Shown: positions 25,637-35,519 of the stretch, piece after piece
How the letters are laid out: the number at the start of each line of letters is the position of its first letter
Position numbering within the stretch: the first letter of the stretch is position 1
From: Flavobacterium pectinovorum
Lineage (GTDB): Bacteria > Bacteroidota > Bacteroidia > Flavobacteriales > Flavobacteriaceae
Reading direction: 5' to 3'
Length of the DNA: 64,000 nucleotides
NCBI RefSeq assembly: GCF_900142715.1
Contig: NZ_FRBX01000004.1
Location: 616,606-680,605 of the forward strand
The notes under the pieces: generated by a model
Database searches by the model: none
Seen by the model: the letters and a program-made list of their open reading frames with translations, nothing else
What the model was told of the DNA's origin: nothing
Translations under genes and position numbers: made by a program

Positions 25637-26599
25637 TTATAAGAACTTTGTAGTATGATACTGATTTAATTTGTCGAGATACAAAATCGTTTTAGTACCA
25701 TCTTTGCTTCTGTTGTACATTGTTTCGAATTTTGCGCCATAAATAATCTCATTAAATGTATAAGATGTTCGTGCTGCAACTGTATTACTAAACATATCAT
25801 CAAAAGTAGTAATGAAGACCAGAATTTCACCGTGAGTCTTTTTGAAATCATCTTCTGTAAAATTATACAACGGACTTTCTTCTGTTATGGCATGTACCAA
25901 TGTCCAGCTTAATGAAAGTGCATTTATCCGGTCTAATTCGAGATCAAGAGTATAGAATTTATTGGTTCTGGCGCCATTTTCTTCAACGCTCATTCCTAAA
26001 GTGATTTTTGCTTTTGCATCTGTAAAATTGGTGTTCTTAAAAGGAACAACCCGAATCATTAATGCTTTTTGTTCTTTATAAGGAGAAATTAATGCGTTGT
26101 GTGAAAATTTTAAAAAAGCGGTTGGTTTACTAAATCTTCCAAAAAATAATCCTGTCGCAATGGCAAAACTCAATAAACCGATTAAAGCTTCGGCAGCAGA
26201 TAAAGCGCTGGTCAAAAAACCGGTTGGACTAATATGTCCGTAACCAACGGTGGTAAAAGTTTGTGCACTAAAAAAATAAGCCTGACCAAATTGGGTTAAA
26301 ACACTTTGCGATTGTGCAATTCCGTCAAGATGTTCTATGCCGATTGCATAGTATAAAATAGCAAAAATGAAATTAATTATAATGTAAAAGGAAAATAGAA
26401 TAAACATGAATTTCCAGTTTGGCATGTCGATCATGGTGTGATACCAACTAATTCGACGCAGTAAATTCATTCCTCTTTTTTCAATATTAGCAGTTCCGTT
26501 TTTGTTTACAAATCTCCCTCCGTAACTGTTTGCATTGGTTCCAAAACCAGAATTTTCGTCTGTCTTGGCTTTATTGTTTAGTATTTTAAGAAGTGCCAT
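25637..26599 (-). CDS. Inward-rectifier (KirBac-type) potassium channel
   Basis: 320 residues: two membrane helices (MFILFSFYIIINFIFAILYY and LTSALSAAEALIGLLSFAIA) around a pore loop with selectivity filter TTVGYG, then a beta-rich cytoplasmic domain (SHNALISPYKEQKALMIRVV, DLELDRINALSLSWTLVH) typical of Kir channels. Acts in the inner membrane. Separately promoted and not obviously linked to its neighbours. Confidence 0.93.
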   Translation of the reverse strand: MALLKILNNKAKTDENSGFGTNANSYGGRFVNKNGTANIEKRGMNLLRRISWYHTMIDMPNWKFMFILFSFYIIINFIFAILYYAIGIEHLDGIAQSQSVLTQFGQAYFFSAQTFTTVGYGHISPTGFLTSALSAAEALIGLLSFAIATGLFFGRFSKPTAFLKFSHNALISPYKEQKALMIRVVPFKNTNFTDAKAKITLGMSVEENGARTNKFYTLDLELDRINALSLSWTLVHAITEESPLYNFTEDDFKKTHGEILVFITTFDDMFSNTVAARTSYTFNEIIYGAKFETMYNRSKDGTKTILYLDKLNQYHTTKFL

Positions 26600-26618
26600 T
26601 GAAAATTAATTTATCGAA

Positions 26619-26626
26619 CAAATGTA
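26619..26626 (-). promoter_or_regulatory. -7 element before the Kir channel gene
   Basis: Minus strand TACATTTG, fitting TAnnTTTG, 19 bp before the ATG; no strong -33 box. Confidence 0.4.
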
Positions 26627-26725
26627 GTAATATCTTTTGTACAGAGTTGGTAGGTAATTAACAGAAAAAGCAACCTGAAAAAAAAATGATTTTACAGATT
26701 GCTTTGTGTTTTTGTTTATTCAATT

Positions 26726-27226
26726 TTATTTGCAGAAAGTTGCCCTGTTTTTGATGGCACTTTGGCTTCCTAATTCGATTGCTTTAGAGAAATCTTTACA
26801 TGATTTCTTTTTTTCTCCCATTTTATTGTAACAAAGTCCTCTAAGATTTAAGGCAACATAATCTTTAGGATTCATCATTAGACAATAAGAGCAATCTTCG
26901 ACTGCAGCGTCGTAATTCAATAATTTGTACTGTACGTTTGCTCTTCCTGTAAAGGCGTCAGAATTCATTGTGTCTAACTCTATTGCTTTAGTAAAATCAG
27001 CAAGAGCTCCTTGCAAGTCATTTAATTTGTATTTTGCCACGCCTCTGTTTGCGTAAGCTTCTACAAAATGCGAATTCATGCTGATGGCTTTGGTGTAATC
27101 CGCGATAGCACCTTTTGTATTGCCGGCTTCGGCTTTTTTCATCGCCTTGTCAAAATAAGCAGTTGCAGATTGTGCCCATGTAAGGCTGGTAATCATCATA
27201 AATGATACGAGTAGTAGGTGTTTCAT
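26726..27226 (-). CDS. Exported TPR protein
   Basis: 166 residues with a signal peptide (MKHLLLVSFMMITSLTWAQ) and about three tetratricopeptide repeats, each with the A-x3-Y-x-KAI/L pattern (GNTKGAIADYTKAISMN, GVAKYKLNDLQGALADFTKA, NYDAAVEDCSYCLMMNP, then a cysteine-containing last unit). A small periplasmic scaffold; partner unknown. Confidence 0.85.
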   Translation of the reverse strand: MKHLLLVSFMMITSLTWAQSATAYFDKAMKKAEAGNTKGAIADYTKAISMNSHFVEAYANRGVAKYKLNDLQGALADFTKAIELDTMNSDAFTGRANVQYKLLNYDAAVEDCSYCLMMNPKDYVALNLRGLCYNKMGEKKKSCKDFSKAIELGSQSAIKNRATFCK

Positions 27227-27519
27227 AAACTAATTTGGGGTTAGGTTAATGGTTGATTAATTTCGAGACGAATTTAGCAAAAGTTTTATTTTGTAAAGTG
27301 ATTTCTTGTAAAAAAAAAGTGAGGAAATGATGAAATAATTGAGTATGTATTTGCCAGTTTAAAAAACAATTAATAGCAGATATATTTTTGTGTGATAAAA
27401 TAAGTTTGTAAACTAAATCAATATATTTACGGAGTGGAAAAACCAAAGAAGGTTTTTTAAATAGACTGCATTGTGCAAATAATAAAGCAAAAAAATAATA
27501 ATAACCTTAAAACAATTAA

Positions 27520-28263
27520 ATGAAAAAAACATTACTTATTGCAATACTTTTAGGATTTGTAAAATTACAAGGCCAAATTTCTCTTGAGCATTCATATGAT
27601 AATAGTCTGTCAAATTCGGTACTATATTCTAATTATTCGTTTTCTTTCAATACCGAAAGTGCTACCTATTATTATTACTTTAGTTCGGGTGATAATTCAA
27701 TCAAGCTATATAATGAAAACCATTCGTTATACAAATCAGTATCATTGCCAATCCCGGCTACCGGTTATATAAGTATATATGCACCCAGTGATAAATTGTT
27801 TAATAATGACGCTCTGATCGAATTTATCGTTATGATTTCCGGATCATCAAATCAAATGTATTTATTGAATGAAAATGGAGATGTTATTAATAATTTAGGA
27901 GATCGAAACCGGGCAAATATCATTAAAACTAACGGTGGAGATTTTAAACTTGTTACATCTAAAAATGACGGTAACATTATAGATGTTTATGCTTTGAACG
28001 GTACATTGTCGACAGATCAATTTAATCTTTTAGCTAAATTAAGTCCTTTTCCAAACCCTACTGATTCTATTATCAATATTACAATTCCAGAACAAGTAAA
28101 TAAAAACGCCGATATTAAAATTTTCTCTGCTACCGGAAAAGAAGTAATGAGTCAAAGAAATAATAGTGATTCTAATAAAATAAGTTTAGACGTTTCGTCT
28201 TTATCATCCGGTATTTACATTTACAAGGTTGAAAATCAAACCGGAAAGTTTATTAAAAAGTAA
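27520..28263 (+). CDS. Secreted T9SS type A sorting-domain protein
   Basis: 247 residues with signal peptide MKKTLLIAILLGFVKLQGQ, a beta-rich body without a recognisable domain (YYYYFSSGDNSIKLYNENHS), and a C-terminal T9SS signal from about residue 173 (LSPFPNPTDSIINI, SATGKEVM, LSSGIYIYKV ending FIKK). The body is short and Ser/Asn/Tyr-rich; function unknown. Followed by a terminator. Confidence 0.85.
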   Translation: MKKTLLIAILLGFVKLQGQISLEHSYDNSLSNSVLYSNYSFSFNTESATYYYYFSSGDNSIKLYNENHSLYKSVSLPIPATGYISIYAPSDKLFNNDALIEFIVMISGSSNQMYLLNENGDVINNLGDRNRANIIKTNGGDFKLVTSKNDGNIIDVYALNGTLSTDQFNLLAKLSPFPNPTDSIINITIPEQVNKNADIKIFSATGKEVMSQRNNSDSNKISLDVSSLSSGIYIYKVENQTGKFIKK

Positions 28264-28274
28264 ATATTGTTGAG

Positions 28275-28349
28275 TTTGTAAAGTAAAAATCTTCGATAAG
28301 ATTTTCGAATCATAAAAAAGCCTGAGAATTTATATTCTCAGGCTTTTTT
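28275..28349 (+). terminator. Terminator region, part of a duplicated 3' element
   Basis: The hairpin AAAAAAGCCTGAGAAT-TTAT-ATTCTCAGGCTTTTTT (28314-28349) is a strong terminator. The preceding bases 28275-28310 (TTTGTAAAGTAAAAATC...GATAAGATTTTCGAA) recur with few changes at 34167-34201, so both sites share a duplicated 3' region of about 75 bp. Confidence 0.9.
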
Positions 28350-28863
28350 ATTTTTTTAAAGCTCTAATTATCTGTGCTTTATTATGATAATATCATCATA
28401 AATAAGTTTTAAAAGTATTTTTTCATGGTGTAATTGTAAATAATAATTAATATATTCGTACTATATTTATTACATTTTTAAGCCTTTAAAAGCAAGAAAA
28501 AACATCTACGATGCGTTTTAATAGATAAATGAGCCTCTGTTAAAGCACCTTTTCTAGCAGTAATTTCTTGATTTATACCGAATAGAAAACCGTTAGAAAT
28601 ATTCTTTCAAACATTTATAAAAACCTAATCTTATTACCTACGGATTTTATTTGTCAATGCAAATTCCTGTATTGTGATTTAAAATAACAGAATGTTAGGT
28701 AAATAACTATAGATGTGTCAATTGCACTTTTGGAATACTGAATTTAAAAATACTTACGCTTGTTTTTGTTAACAGGTCTCTATAAGCCATTTTATTTATT
28801 GAAAAGCGACAATAGTATACTACAGCTTTACTTAATATTATTTATACTTAATCATTAAATCTT
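28350..28863. other. 514-bp gap with no recognised gene
   Basis: AT-rich, no coding frame of interest on either strand, no repeat from the families seen elsewhere in the window. It must contain the promoter of the large glycosidase gene, but no TAnnTTTG with a matching -33 box was found near its start. Confidence 0.5.
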
Positions 28864-31800
28864 ATGGAAAACTCCACTTTAACACTTACGGACGAACAGT
28901 TGCTTACAAAAACGCAGCAATATGCATTTAAATACTTTTGGGATCATGCAGATGCAAATTCAGGAATGGCACATGAGCGTATACCTGTTTCGGGAGGACC
29001 CGGGCCCATCGTTACCTCAGGTGGCTCTGGATTTGGATTGATGGCTATTTTGGTAGGAATTGAGAGAGGATTTATTACCAGGGAACAAGGACGCGAGCGT
29101 ATTGATAAAATTGTTGATTTTTTAACCAACTCGGCAACAAATTATAAAGGGGCTTTTGCCCATTGGATTAATGGAAGTACCGGTGAAACCATTCCGTTTA
29201 GTAAAAATGATAATGGAGCTGATCTGGTAGAAACCTCTTTTCTAATGCAGGGTTTGATTACGGCACGCCAGTATTTCAACCAGCCAGTGTTGACAGAACA
29301 GGGTCTGGTTGTTAAGATCAATGTACTTTGGAACAATGTAGATTGGGATTATTTTCGATTTGGATCAAACAAGTTGTACTGGCATTGTAACAATGAGCTA
29401 CAAAATACTCTCACATTGCAAGTCGTCGGTTGGAACGAGTGTATGATTACTTATATCTTGGCTGTTGCTTCACCAACTCATCCCATAGATCCCAGTTTAT
29501 GGAAAAACGGTTGGTCAACTGGTGGTACTTATCATACTAAGAATCAAAAATTTTATGACATTACCCTTCCTATTGGAAGCGGAAGTGAAAAAGGCGGACC
29601 TTTATTTTTTTCTCATTATTCATTTTTAGGATTTAACCCGAAAAATTTGAGAGATAGTATTAATGATGTAAATTATTTTCAGCAAAATCAGGCTCATACA
29701 TTGATAAACAGAGCTTATTGCGAACAAAATCCGCTGGGGTATAAAGGATATGGCGAGAACAAAGCCTGGGGATTGACTGCTTGTGATGGAAATATAGCTT
29801 ATACTGCACATTCGCCGGGAAATGATAAAGGTGTGATTGCTCCAACAGCTGCTCTTTCGGCAATGCCTTATACGCCTAAAGAATCATTAGCCGCCCTGAG
29901 ATATTTTTATGAGAAGCTGGGAACAAAGATCTGGAACGAAAAAGCAGGATTTGTAGATGCTTTTAATGAAACAGCCAATTGGGTCGATAGTAGTTATTTG
30001 GCCATCGACCAAGGTCCTATTATTTGTATGATCGAAAATTACCGTACAGGTTTGCTATGGGATTATTTTATGTCGGCTCCTGAAATTCAATCAGCATTAG
30101 GTAAACTGAGTTTTAAGCTGGATTTTTATCCGCATCCAATAATTAGAGAACCACTTGTATTTGATAATTTTGAAAACGGAAAGATCAACTTTACAAATCA
30201 AATAAAAGTTAATCCTGTAGCCGATATGCGGATTACGGTAGTAGATAATCCGGACAAAACAGGATCAAACATAAGCAATAAAGTCCTGAAATTAGAACGC
30301 ATTGGAAATTCTGTTATATGGGCAGGATTTTTCTGTACTCCAAATGTACCGCTTTCTGAGTATAAGTATTTGTACATGAAATATTATCGCAATAATCCGA
30401 ATTCTCAGATCAGAATTAATGCTTCAGATGGAGGAAATAATGAATTCTTGTCTCAAAGTCCATTGGATAAACAAAACGAATGGGGAGTAGCGGTATTTGA
30501 TTTATTGTCAAACAAAGTAAAAAATATCACTATGTTTGGTATTCAGCCTGATTATACAGCTAATGCTGCAATTGGAGATATAGTTTATATTGATGATTTA
30601 ATTTTTAGCGATACAGAGATCGATATTAATCCTTTCTACAATAACAATCCTAAAGACTTAAAAGCAGTCGACGTAAAGACTAATTCTATTTCTTTATCTT
30701 GGGATGCAATTCCCGCAGTAACTTCATACGATGTATTTAAAGAAGGTGTTTTTTATCAAAATGTTACTGCCAACGCAATAACTGTACATAATTTGAATTC
30801 ATTTGATATTTACTGCTTCGCGGTAAGAGGCAGGGATGACAATCTGGATATTTTGACTAAGTTGAGTAACACTCTTTATGTAACGACCCTTGAGACAAAA
30901 GAACATAAAGATCAACGAATGACCTGGTGGCGTGAAGCAGGTTTTGGCTTGTTTTTGCATTGGGGAGGCTACTCTGGACTGGCGGGACACTATACAGGAC
31001 CAACTTTAATAAAATCAGGTTCGGGAGTTGGACCTGATTATTGGATGCAGGATTATTATTCAACTTATCGCCCGGAATGGATCAATCCAGATGGAACTAT
31101 TAAAATCGATCCCGCTACAGGTGAGCCTTACAAACCCGGTCAATATGCCGAATGGATTATGTTTGCAGCCCAGATTCCGAGAAACGAATATAAAACACGC
31201 TGGCAGCAAAATTTTACGGCACAAAACTTCAATGCTTCAGAATGGGTAAGAATGGCAAAGGATGCCGGCATGAAATATATTGTCGTTACCGCCAAACACC
31301 ATGAAGGATTGGCTTTGATGCGCACACATCACGTTGGATATAATATTGAGGATGACACTAATATTTCAGCCGATGTTTTAAAAGACTTGGTGACAGAGGC
31401 TCATTCGGCAGGATTGAAGGTTGGATTTTATTATTCTCAATGTCTGGACTGGATGAATCCTGGAGGAATGGGATGGATTCCTCAGAATACAACGCCAAAT
31501 CATGAAGCTTCCTATCAGGAAAAGGCACAATATACTGATACTATTGTGGTTCCTCATATTCAAACTATGATTAATGACTATGATATTGATCTGATTTGGT
31601 GGGATATGGGAGGCTCCAGCACACCCGAATTTCGTTACCGAATGATGAAAGCAATTAAAAACATCCCCGGATCAGATCGTTTGATATTCAATAACCGAAT
31701 GAATGATGGTTTGACCGCAGACTTTAAAACTCCTGAACAAAGTATTCCCACTATGCCGCCAAACGGAGATGGAACAGATTGGGAAACATGTATGACCATG

Positions 31801-33183
31801 AATGATAATTGGGGATATGCTGCTCACGATACACGTTGGAAAACCCAAAAAGATTTAATTCAAAAGCTAATTGATATTGTTAGTAAAGGAGGTAATTTTC
31901 TTCTCAATGTAGGTCCGGAAGGAGACGGGACATTCCCGCCTGATGCAATCGACAGACTTAATGGATTTGCCTACTGGATGAGTATAAATAAAATGGCTAT
32001 CGATAAAACCCAATCCAGTCCTTATACTACACAATTACTTTGGGGAAGGGCTACCCGCAAAATTGTAGACGGAACACAATATCTATACCTGCATGTATTT
32101 GCTGATTATTGGCCTCTGAATGAAAAATTAAATGTTCCTGATCTGCCTGATGGAAGTGTTGTAAAAGCGTATTTCCTTGCAGATATTCACAAAACAGCAT
32201 TAGATATAACTCCCAATGATGGATTTTCCGGGTATACTATTTCGGTGCCTGCAGCTCCTCTGGATAATATCAGTACAACCATTGTCTTAGAAATGTCACG
32301 AATAGTTGATCTTCTTTTCACCTTTGTTAAGCAATTCAATGATGGGACACTCAATTTGAATCCAATCGATGCTGTTGCTCCTGGATTAAGCATTCAAAAT
32401 CCGCCGCTTTATGAACTCGGGACATGGATTAATGATGCTAACTTTGCCACATGGCACGTTGAAGTTATCCAATCCGGAAATTTCATTTTAGATGCAGTTG
32501 TGTCAGGATATTCGGGACAGTTTGTGCTAAAAGTAAATGGAGTAGATCAGGGACCGTATCCATTTACAATTACAACAAGAGGTTTTGAGAACTATCAAGT
32601 CTTATCCATCGGAACAATTAATTTACCTGTTGGTATTTATAACATCGAGCTGCACCGTATTTCGGGCGGAGGATGGGATCCTGTAAATGTGCGTCAAATT
32701 TCAATTCATCCCTACATTGATAAAACTCCTATTATCAATCAAAATGCAGATAGAACCCTTGTTGTTGCCGGACAAAATGCCATATTGCACGGAAGTGGTA
32801 TTGGGATAGGAAATCCACCTTATTACAGCATTGCCGGATGGACAAATCCAGCTGCTTATGCATCTTGGAGAGTGAAAGTGAATGAGGCAGGTATTTATCA
32901 CTGGCAATGTGAACTGGCAGGTATTTCCGGTAAATTTCAATTGGTGATAAAAGATATTTCAAGTATTATCTATCCGTTTACAACAACTGACAATAGTTTT
33001 ACAAATTATCAAACAAAGCAATTAGGTGATGTTTATCTGTTCGAAGGAATTTATTACATTGAATTACACCGTATTTCAAACGGAGGATGGGATCCTGTCA
33101 ATGTACATGAAGTAACCTTTTATCAAGATCTGCTTGTTGATACTGTAGAAGTAACCGATGCAGGTTTGGATAAGACAGAATAA
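28864..33183 (+). CDS. Multi-domain glycosidase: GH144-like glucanase fused to GH29-like alpha-L-fucosidase
   Basis: 1439 residues. About 1-425 match the glycoamylase/GH144 family (GPLFFSHYSFLGFNPKNLRD, YKGYGENKAWGLTACDG, YLAIDQGPIICMIENYRTGL), which includes endo-beta-1,2-glucanases. About 429-590 are a galactose-binding-like sandwich, 596-675 a fibronectin type III domain. About 680-1140 match GH29 (WWREAGFGLFLHWGGYS, VVTAKHHEGLALM, DLIWWDMGG with the nucleophile Asp near 913, KGGNFLLNVGPEGDG). Two related sandwiches (about 1159-1287 and 1297-1424) both end in ELHRIS-GGWDPVNV and may bind carbohydrate. No signal peptide or T9SS tail is visible; an in-frame stop at 28849 rules out an upstream extension. 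No SusC/SusD genes are nearby. Confidence 0.88.
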   Translation: MENSTLTLTDEQLLTKTQQYAFKYFWDHADANSGMAHERIPVSGGPGPIVTSGGSGFGLMAILVGIERGFITREQGRERIDKIVDFLTNSATNYKGAFAHWINGSTGETIPFSKNDNGADLVETSFLMQGLITARQYFNQPVLTEQGLVVKINVLWNNVDWDYFRFGSNKLYWHCNNELQNTLTLQVVGWNECMITYILAVASPTHPIDPSLWKNGWSTGGTYHTKNQKFYDITLPIGSGSEKGGPLFFSHYSFLGFNPKNLRDSINDVNYFQQNQAHTLINRAYCEQNPLGYKGYGENKAWGLTACDGNIAYTAHSPGNDKGVIAPTAALSAMPYTPKESLAALRYFYEKLGTKIWNEKAGFVDAFNETANWVDSSYLAIDQGPIICMIENYRTGLLWDYFMSAPEIQSALGKLSFKLDFYPHPIIREPLVFDNFENGKINFTNQIKVNPVADMRITVVDNPDKTGSNISNKVLKLERIGNSVIWAGFFCTPNVPLSEYKYLYMKYYRNNPNSQIRINASDGGNNEFLSQSPLDKQNEWGVAVFDLLSNKVKNITMFGIQPDYTANAAIGDIVYIDDLIFSDTEIDINPFYNNNPKDLKAVDVKTNSISLSWDAIPAVTSYDVFKEGVFYQNVTANAITVHNLNSFDIYCFAVRGRDDNLDILTKLSNTLYVTTLETKEHKDQRMTWWREAGFGLFLHWGGYSGLAGHYTGPTLIKSGSGVGPDYWMQDYYSTYRPEWINPDGTIKIDPATGEPYKPGQYAEWIMFAAQIPRNEYKTRWQQNFTAQNFNASEWVRMAKDAGMKYIVVTAKHHEGLALMRTHHVGYNIEDDTNISADVLKDLVTEAHSAGLKVGFYYSQCLDWMNPGGMGWIPQNTTPNHEASYQEKAQYTDTIVVPHIQTMINDYDIDLIWWDMGGSSTPEFRYRMMKAIKNIPGSDRLIFNNRMNDGLTADFKTPEQSIPTMPPNGDGTDWETCMTMNDNWGYAAHDTRWKTQKDLIQKLIDIVSKGGNFLLNVGPEGDGTFPPDAIDRLNGFAYWMSINKMAIDKTQSSPYTTQLLWGRATRKIVDGTQYLYLHVFADYWPLNEKLNVPDLPDGSVVKAYFLADIHKTALDITPNDGFSGYTISVPAAPLDNISTTIVLEMSRIVDLLFTFVKQFNDGTLNLNPIDAVAPGLSIQNPPLYELGTWINDANFATWHVEVIQSGNFILDAVVSGYSGQFVLKVNGVDQGPYPFTITTRGFENYQVLSIGTINLPVGIYNIELHRISGGGWDPVNVRQISIHPYIDKTPIINQNADRTLVVAGQNAILHGSGIGIGNPPYYSIAGWTNPAAYASWRVKVNEAGIYHWQCELAGISGKFQLVIKDISSIIYPFTTTDNSFTNYQTKQLGDVYLFEGIYYIELHRISNGGWDPVNVHEVTFYQDLLVDTVEVTDAGLDKTE

Positions 33184-33240
33184 AGGAAAGAAATTGTCTT
33201 TAGGTTTTTGGAATTAAAATATCGAAAATTTTGTTGACCA

Positions 33241-33273
33241 AAAAGCCTGAGAATATAAATCCTCAGGCTTTTT
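33241..33273 (+). terminator. Terminator after the glycosidase gene
   Basis: Stem AAAAGCCTGAG(A/G).../CCTCAGGCTTTTT, the same GCCTGAGA hairpin as at 28314 and 34208. The rest of the 397-bp gap to the next gene shows nothing recognisable. Confidence 0.85.
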
Positions 33274-33580
33274 CTTCTTTATTTCGACCTTGATAGTGCA
33301 GAACTCGACTCTTTTCTTAGCTATTAGCAGATTTAAAAAATTCAAATAAAATTTAACTGAGCTAGAATATAAGATTAAAAAATAAATTCCCCCTAAGATA
33401 GGTTTTAATCGTTTTGCGGATTTAGTGGAATACTATTTTAGTCATATTTTCGTTTAGCAAAAAGTACTCTGCTGTAAATTCCGCAAATCGATTGAAGTGA
33501 GCGAGTGTTATTGTATGTAAAATAAATACTAGTATTACTAATAAGAATTGAAAGATTAATCTAACCAAATATTTAACATT

Positions 33581-34039
33581 ATGAAAAAGTTACAATTCAA
33601 AGTAAGTATCAATGCACCTGTAGCCAAGACATATGATTATATGCTTGGCATTAGCAGTAAGTCAACCTATGAACAATGGACTGCATTGTTTAATCCTACA
33701 TCTACCTATGAAGGAAGTTGGGGCAAGGGAAATAAAATTCTATTTATTGGTATAGATGAGAAAGGAGAAAAGGGAGGCATGGTTTCTAAGATAGCAGAAA
33801 ACATTCAGAACCGATTTGTTTCTATTCAACATTATGGGCTTTTAAAAGCTGATAAGGAAATAACAGAAGGACCAGAAGTAGAAAAATGGGCAAACGGATT
33901 TGAAAACTATACCTTCGAAGAAAATAATGGCACTACAACCGTTACTGTTGACTTAGATACAACAGAAGATTTTTTAGATTATATGAACGAGACCTACCCA
34001 AAAGCACTCAATAAGCTGAAAGAAATTTGTGAAAAATAG
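33581..34039 (+). CDS. SRPBCC/AHSA1-like protein
   Basis: 152 residues with a START-like pattern: FKVSINAPVAKTYDYMLG, STYEQWTALFNPTSTYEGSW, GNKILFIGIDEKGEKGGMVS, and a C-terminal helix DFLDYMNETYPKALNKLKEI. This is the Aha1/SMU440-like branch often annotated as a polyketide cyclase-like or stress protein. Ligand unknown. Stands alone between terminators. Confidence 0.8.
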   Translation: MKKLQFKVSINAPVAKTYDYMLGISSKSTYEQWTALFNPTSTYEGSWGKGNKILFIGIDEKGEKGGMVSKIAENIQNRFVSIQHYGLLKADKEITEGPEVEKWANGFENYTFEENNGTTTVTVDLDTTEDFLDYMNETYPKALNKLKEICEK

Positions 34040-34166
34040 CAATTTAAAGCATATCTTAAGAGGACAAAGATGTAACATCGGTTTGACAACATGGCGGCTG
34101 ATAAAATAGGTTTAATAGGTTTTTATGAAAAAAAGGTTCGAACCAGTATTAACATCAAAAACTTAT

Positions 34167-34240
34167 TTTGTAAAAGTAAAATCCTGATAAGATTTTCGAA
34201 CCAAAAGAAAAGCCTGAGAAACATAGATTCTCAGGCTTTT
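34167..34240 (+). terminator. Terminator, second copy of the duplicated 3' element
   Basis: 34208-34240 forms AAAAGCCTGAGAA/TTCTCAGGCTTTT with a T-rich tail. Bases 34167-34201 match 28275-28310. Only this element is recognisable in the 343-bp gap 34040-34382. Confidence 0.85.
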
Positions 34241-34382
34241 CTTTTTATTGTGAACTCTCCTTGGTGCAAAAACAGAACCTCTGTTTGAAGATTTTCAGGT
34301 TTTAAGCGACTTAGCAGAGGTTTGAAAAGAAAAGTATTTGATTTTCAATGTTTGTCATAAATGCTAAATAAACTTGAATCTA

Positions 34383-35201
34383 TTAATTATGTAATTGATT
34401 TTTGAGAGCATACAGTTTACTTCTAAGATTTTGTAACATTAGAAGATCAGCGGCTTTGTCTTTTGTTCCTGATAAAAAAATGGCTTTCCCGATAGTCATT
34501 TTTAGTTCGTGTCCTTGTTTGTTAAACATTTCTGAAATCAGTTTTGAAGTTTGCAACATCGGGTGAATTGATTTTAGCATACTGAAGAAAAAACCATTAT
34601 TTCCATGAAAATATATAGGTAAGATAGGTACATTGGCTTTGCTGATAATTTTTCCTACTACAGGATGCCATTCCGGATCTGTGATTTTACTTGTCTTAAA
34701 ATCATATGATGAAACTTCTCCGGCAGGAAATATGGCGACAGGAATACCTTCTGATAAAGCTTTAAACGTCATTTTTAATCCTGTGATACTGGCAGAATTT
34801 TGTACATTTTCAAATGGATTTACCGCAATAATGCATTTTTCAAGATTTGGAATTTCCTTTAATAAAAAATTCCCCATATACATGGTGTCAGGACGTATTT
34901 TCGCAATTGTACTTAATAAGGCTAATGATTCGATACCTCCATAAGGGTGATTAGCCACTACGATAAAGGCTCCTTCACTTGGGATATTTAATAATTCGGC
35001 AGCATCATACTTGACTTTTACGCCTATTTTCGTTAAGGCATAATTGGCGAAATCTGCACCTTCAAGATTGCCTGCTTCCTTAACCATTGTATTTAAATTG
35101 TTAATTTTCATTACCTTCATTAAATAAGAGGACAATCCCGGGATAGGAATTTTAGAAAGGCCGGCAGCTTCAGAAAATTTTTCTTTGGATATCAATGTCA
35201 T
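34383..35201 (-). CDS. Lysophospholipid acyltransferase family protein
   Basis: 272-residue PlsC-like acyltransferase. The conserved block IVVANHPYGGIESLALL has the family histidine, but the usual acidic partner lies at H+6 and is Glu; many members of this hemolysin-related branch have NHPFGGxD. A second block is VAIFPAGEVSSY (the EGTR-like position). It probably acylates a lysophospholipid or aminolipid (ornithine-lipid synthesis is possible) at the inner membrane. Starts MTLISKEKFSEAAGL. Confidence 0.82.
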   Translation of the reverse strand: MTLISKEKFSEAAGLSKIPIPGLSSYLMKVMKINNLNTMVKEAGNLEGADFANYALTKIGVKVKYDAAELLNIPSEGAFIVVANHPYGGIESLALLSTIAKIRPDTMYMGNFLLKEIPNLEKCIIAVNPFENVQNSASITGLKMTFKALSEGIPVAIFPAGEVSSYDFKTSKITDPEWHPVVGKIISKANVPILPIYFHGNNGFFFSMLKSIHPMLQTSKLISEMFNKQGHELKMTIGKAIFLSGTKDKAADLLMLQNLRSKLYALKNQLHN

Positions 35202-35480
35202 ATGTTATAACTATTAAAGTTAAATGCGAAAACTAATAAAAAACCTAAACGGAATTGAAATTAGTAATGCTATTGTTTATTTGCGAAATTTTTTATTATA
35301 ACTTATGACTTCAGGAAAGAATTTTAGGTTCTAAAAGTAGAAAAGCTTAATTCATCTATATATTCTTTATTGCAATCACGGGTAAAGATACTCGGATTTT
35401 ATATGCAAAATTGAATATGCAAAAACATTATGAAGAATGAAGATGTTTATTTTAATGCTGTCTTTGTAATTGTAGAAATA

Positions 35481-35518
35481 AAAAAAGGTAAAACACATTT
35501 ATGTATTTTACCTTTTTT
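35481..35518. terminator. Terminator downstream of the tRNA-Leu gene
   Basis: Arms 35481-35493 and 35506-35518 pair perfectly (AAAAAAGGTAAAA / TTTTACCTTTTTT). It immediately follows the 3' end of the minus-strand tRNA-Leu. The rest of the gap 35202-35480 shows nothing recognisable. Confidence 0.85.
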
Positions 35519-35519
35519 G

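Noticed and set aside
28864..33183. Assembly artefact joining two genes
   Set aside because: The frame is open over 4.3 kb with linker and fibronectin-like domain between the catalytic parts, so a true fusion is more likely.
34091..34288. 65-residue open frame after the SRPBCC gene
   Set aside because: It runs through the duplicated 3' element and terminator hairpin; composition is not protein-like.
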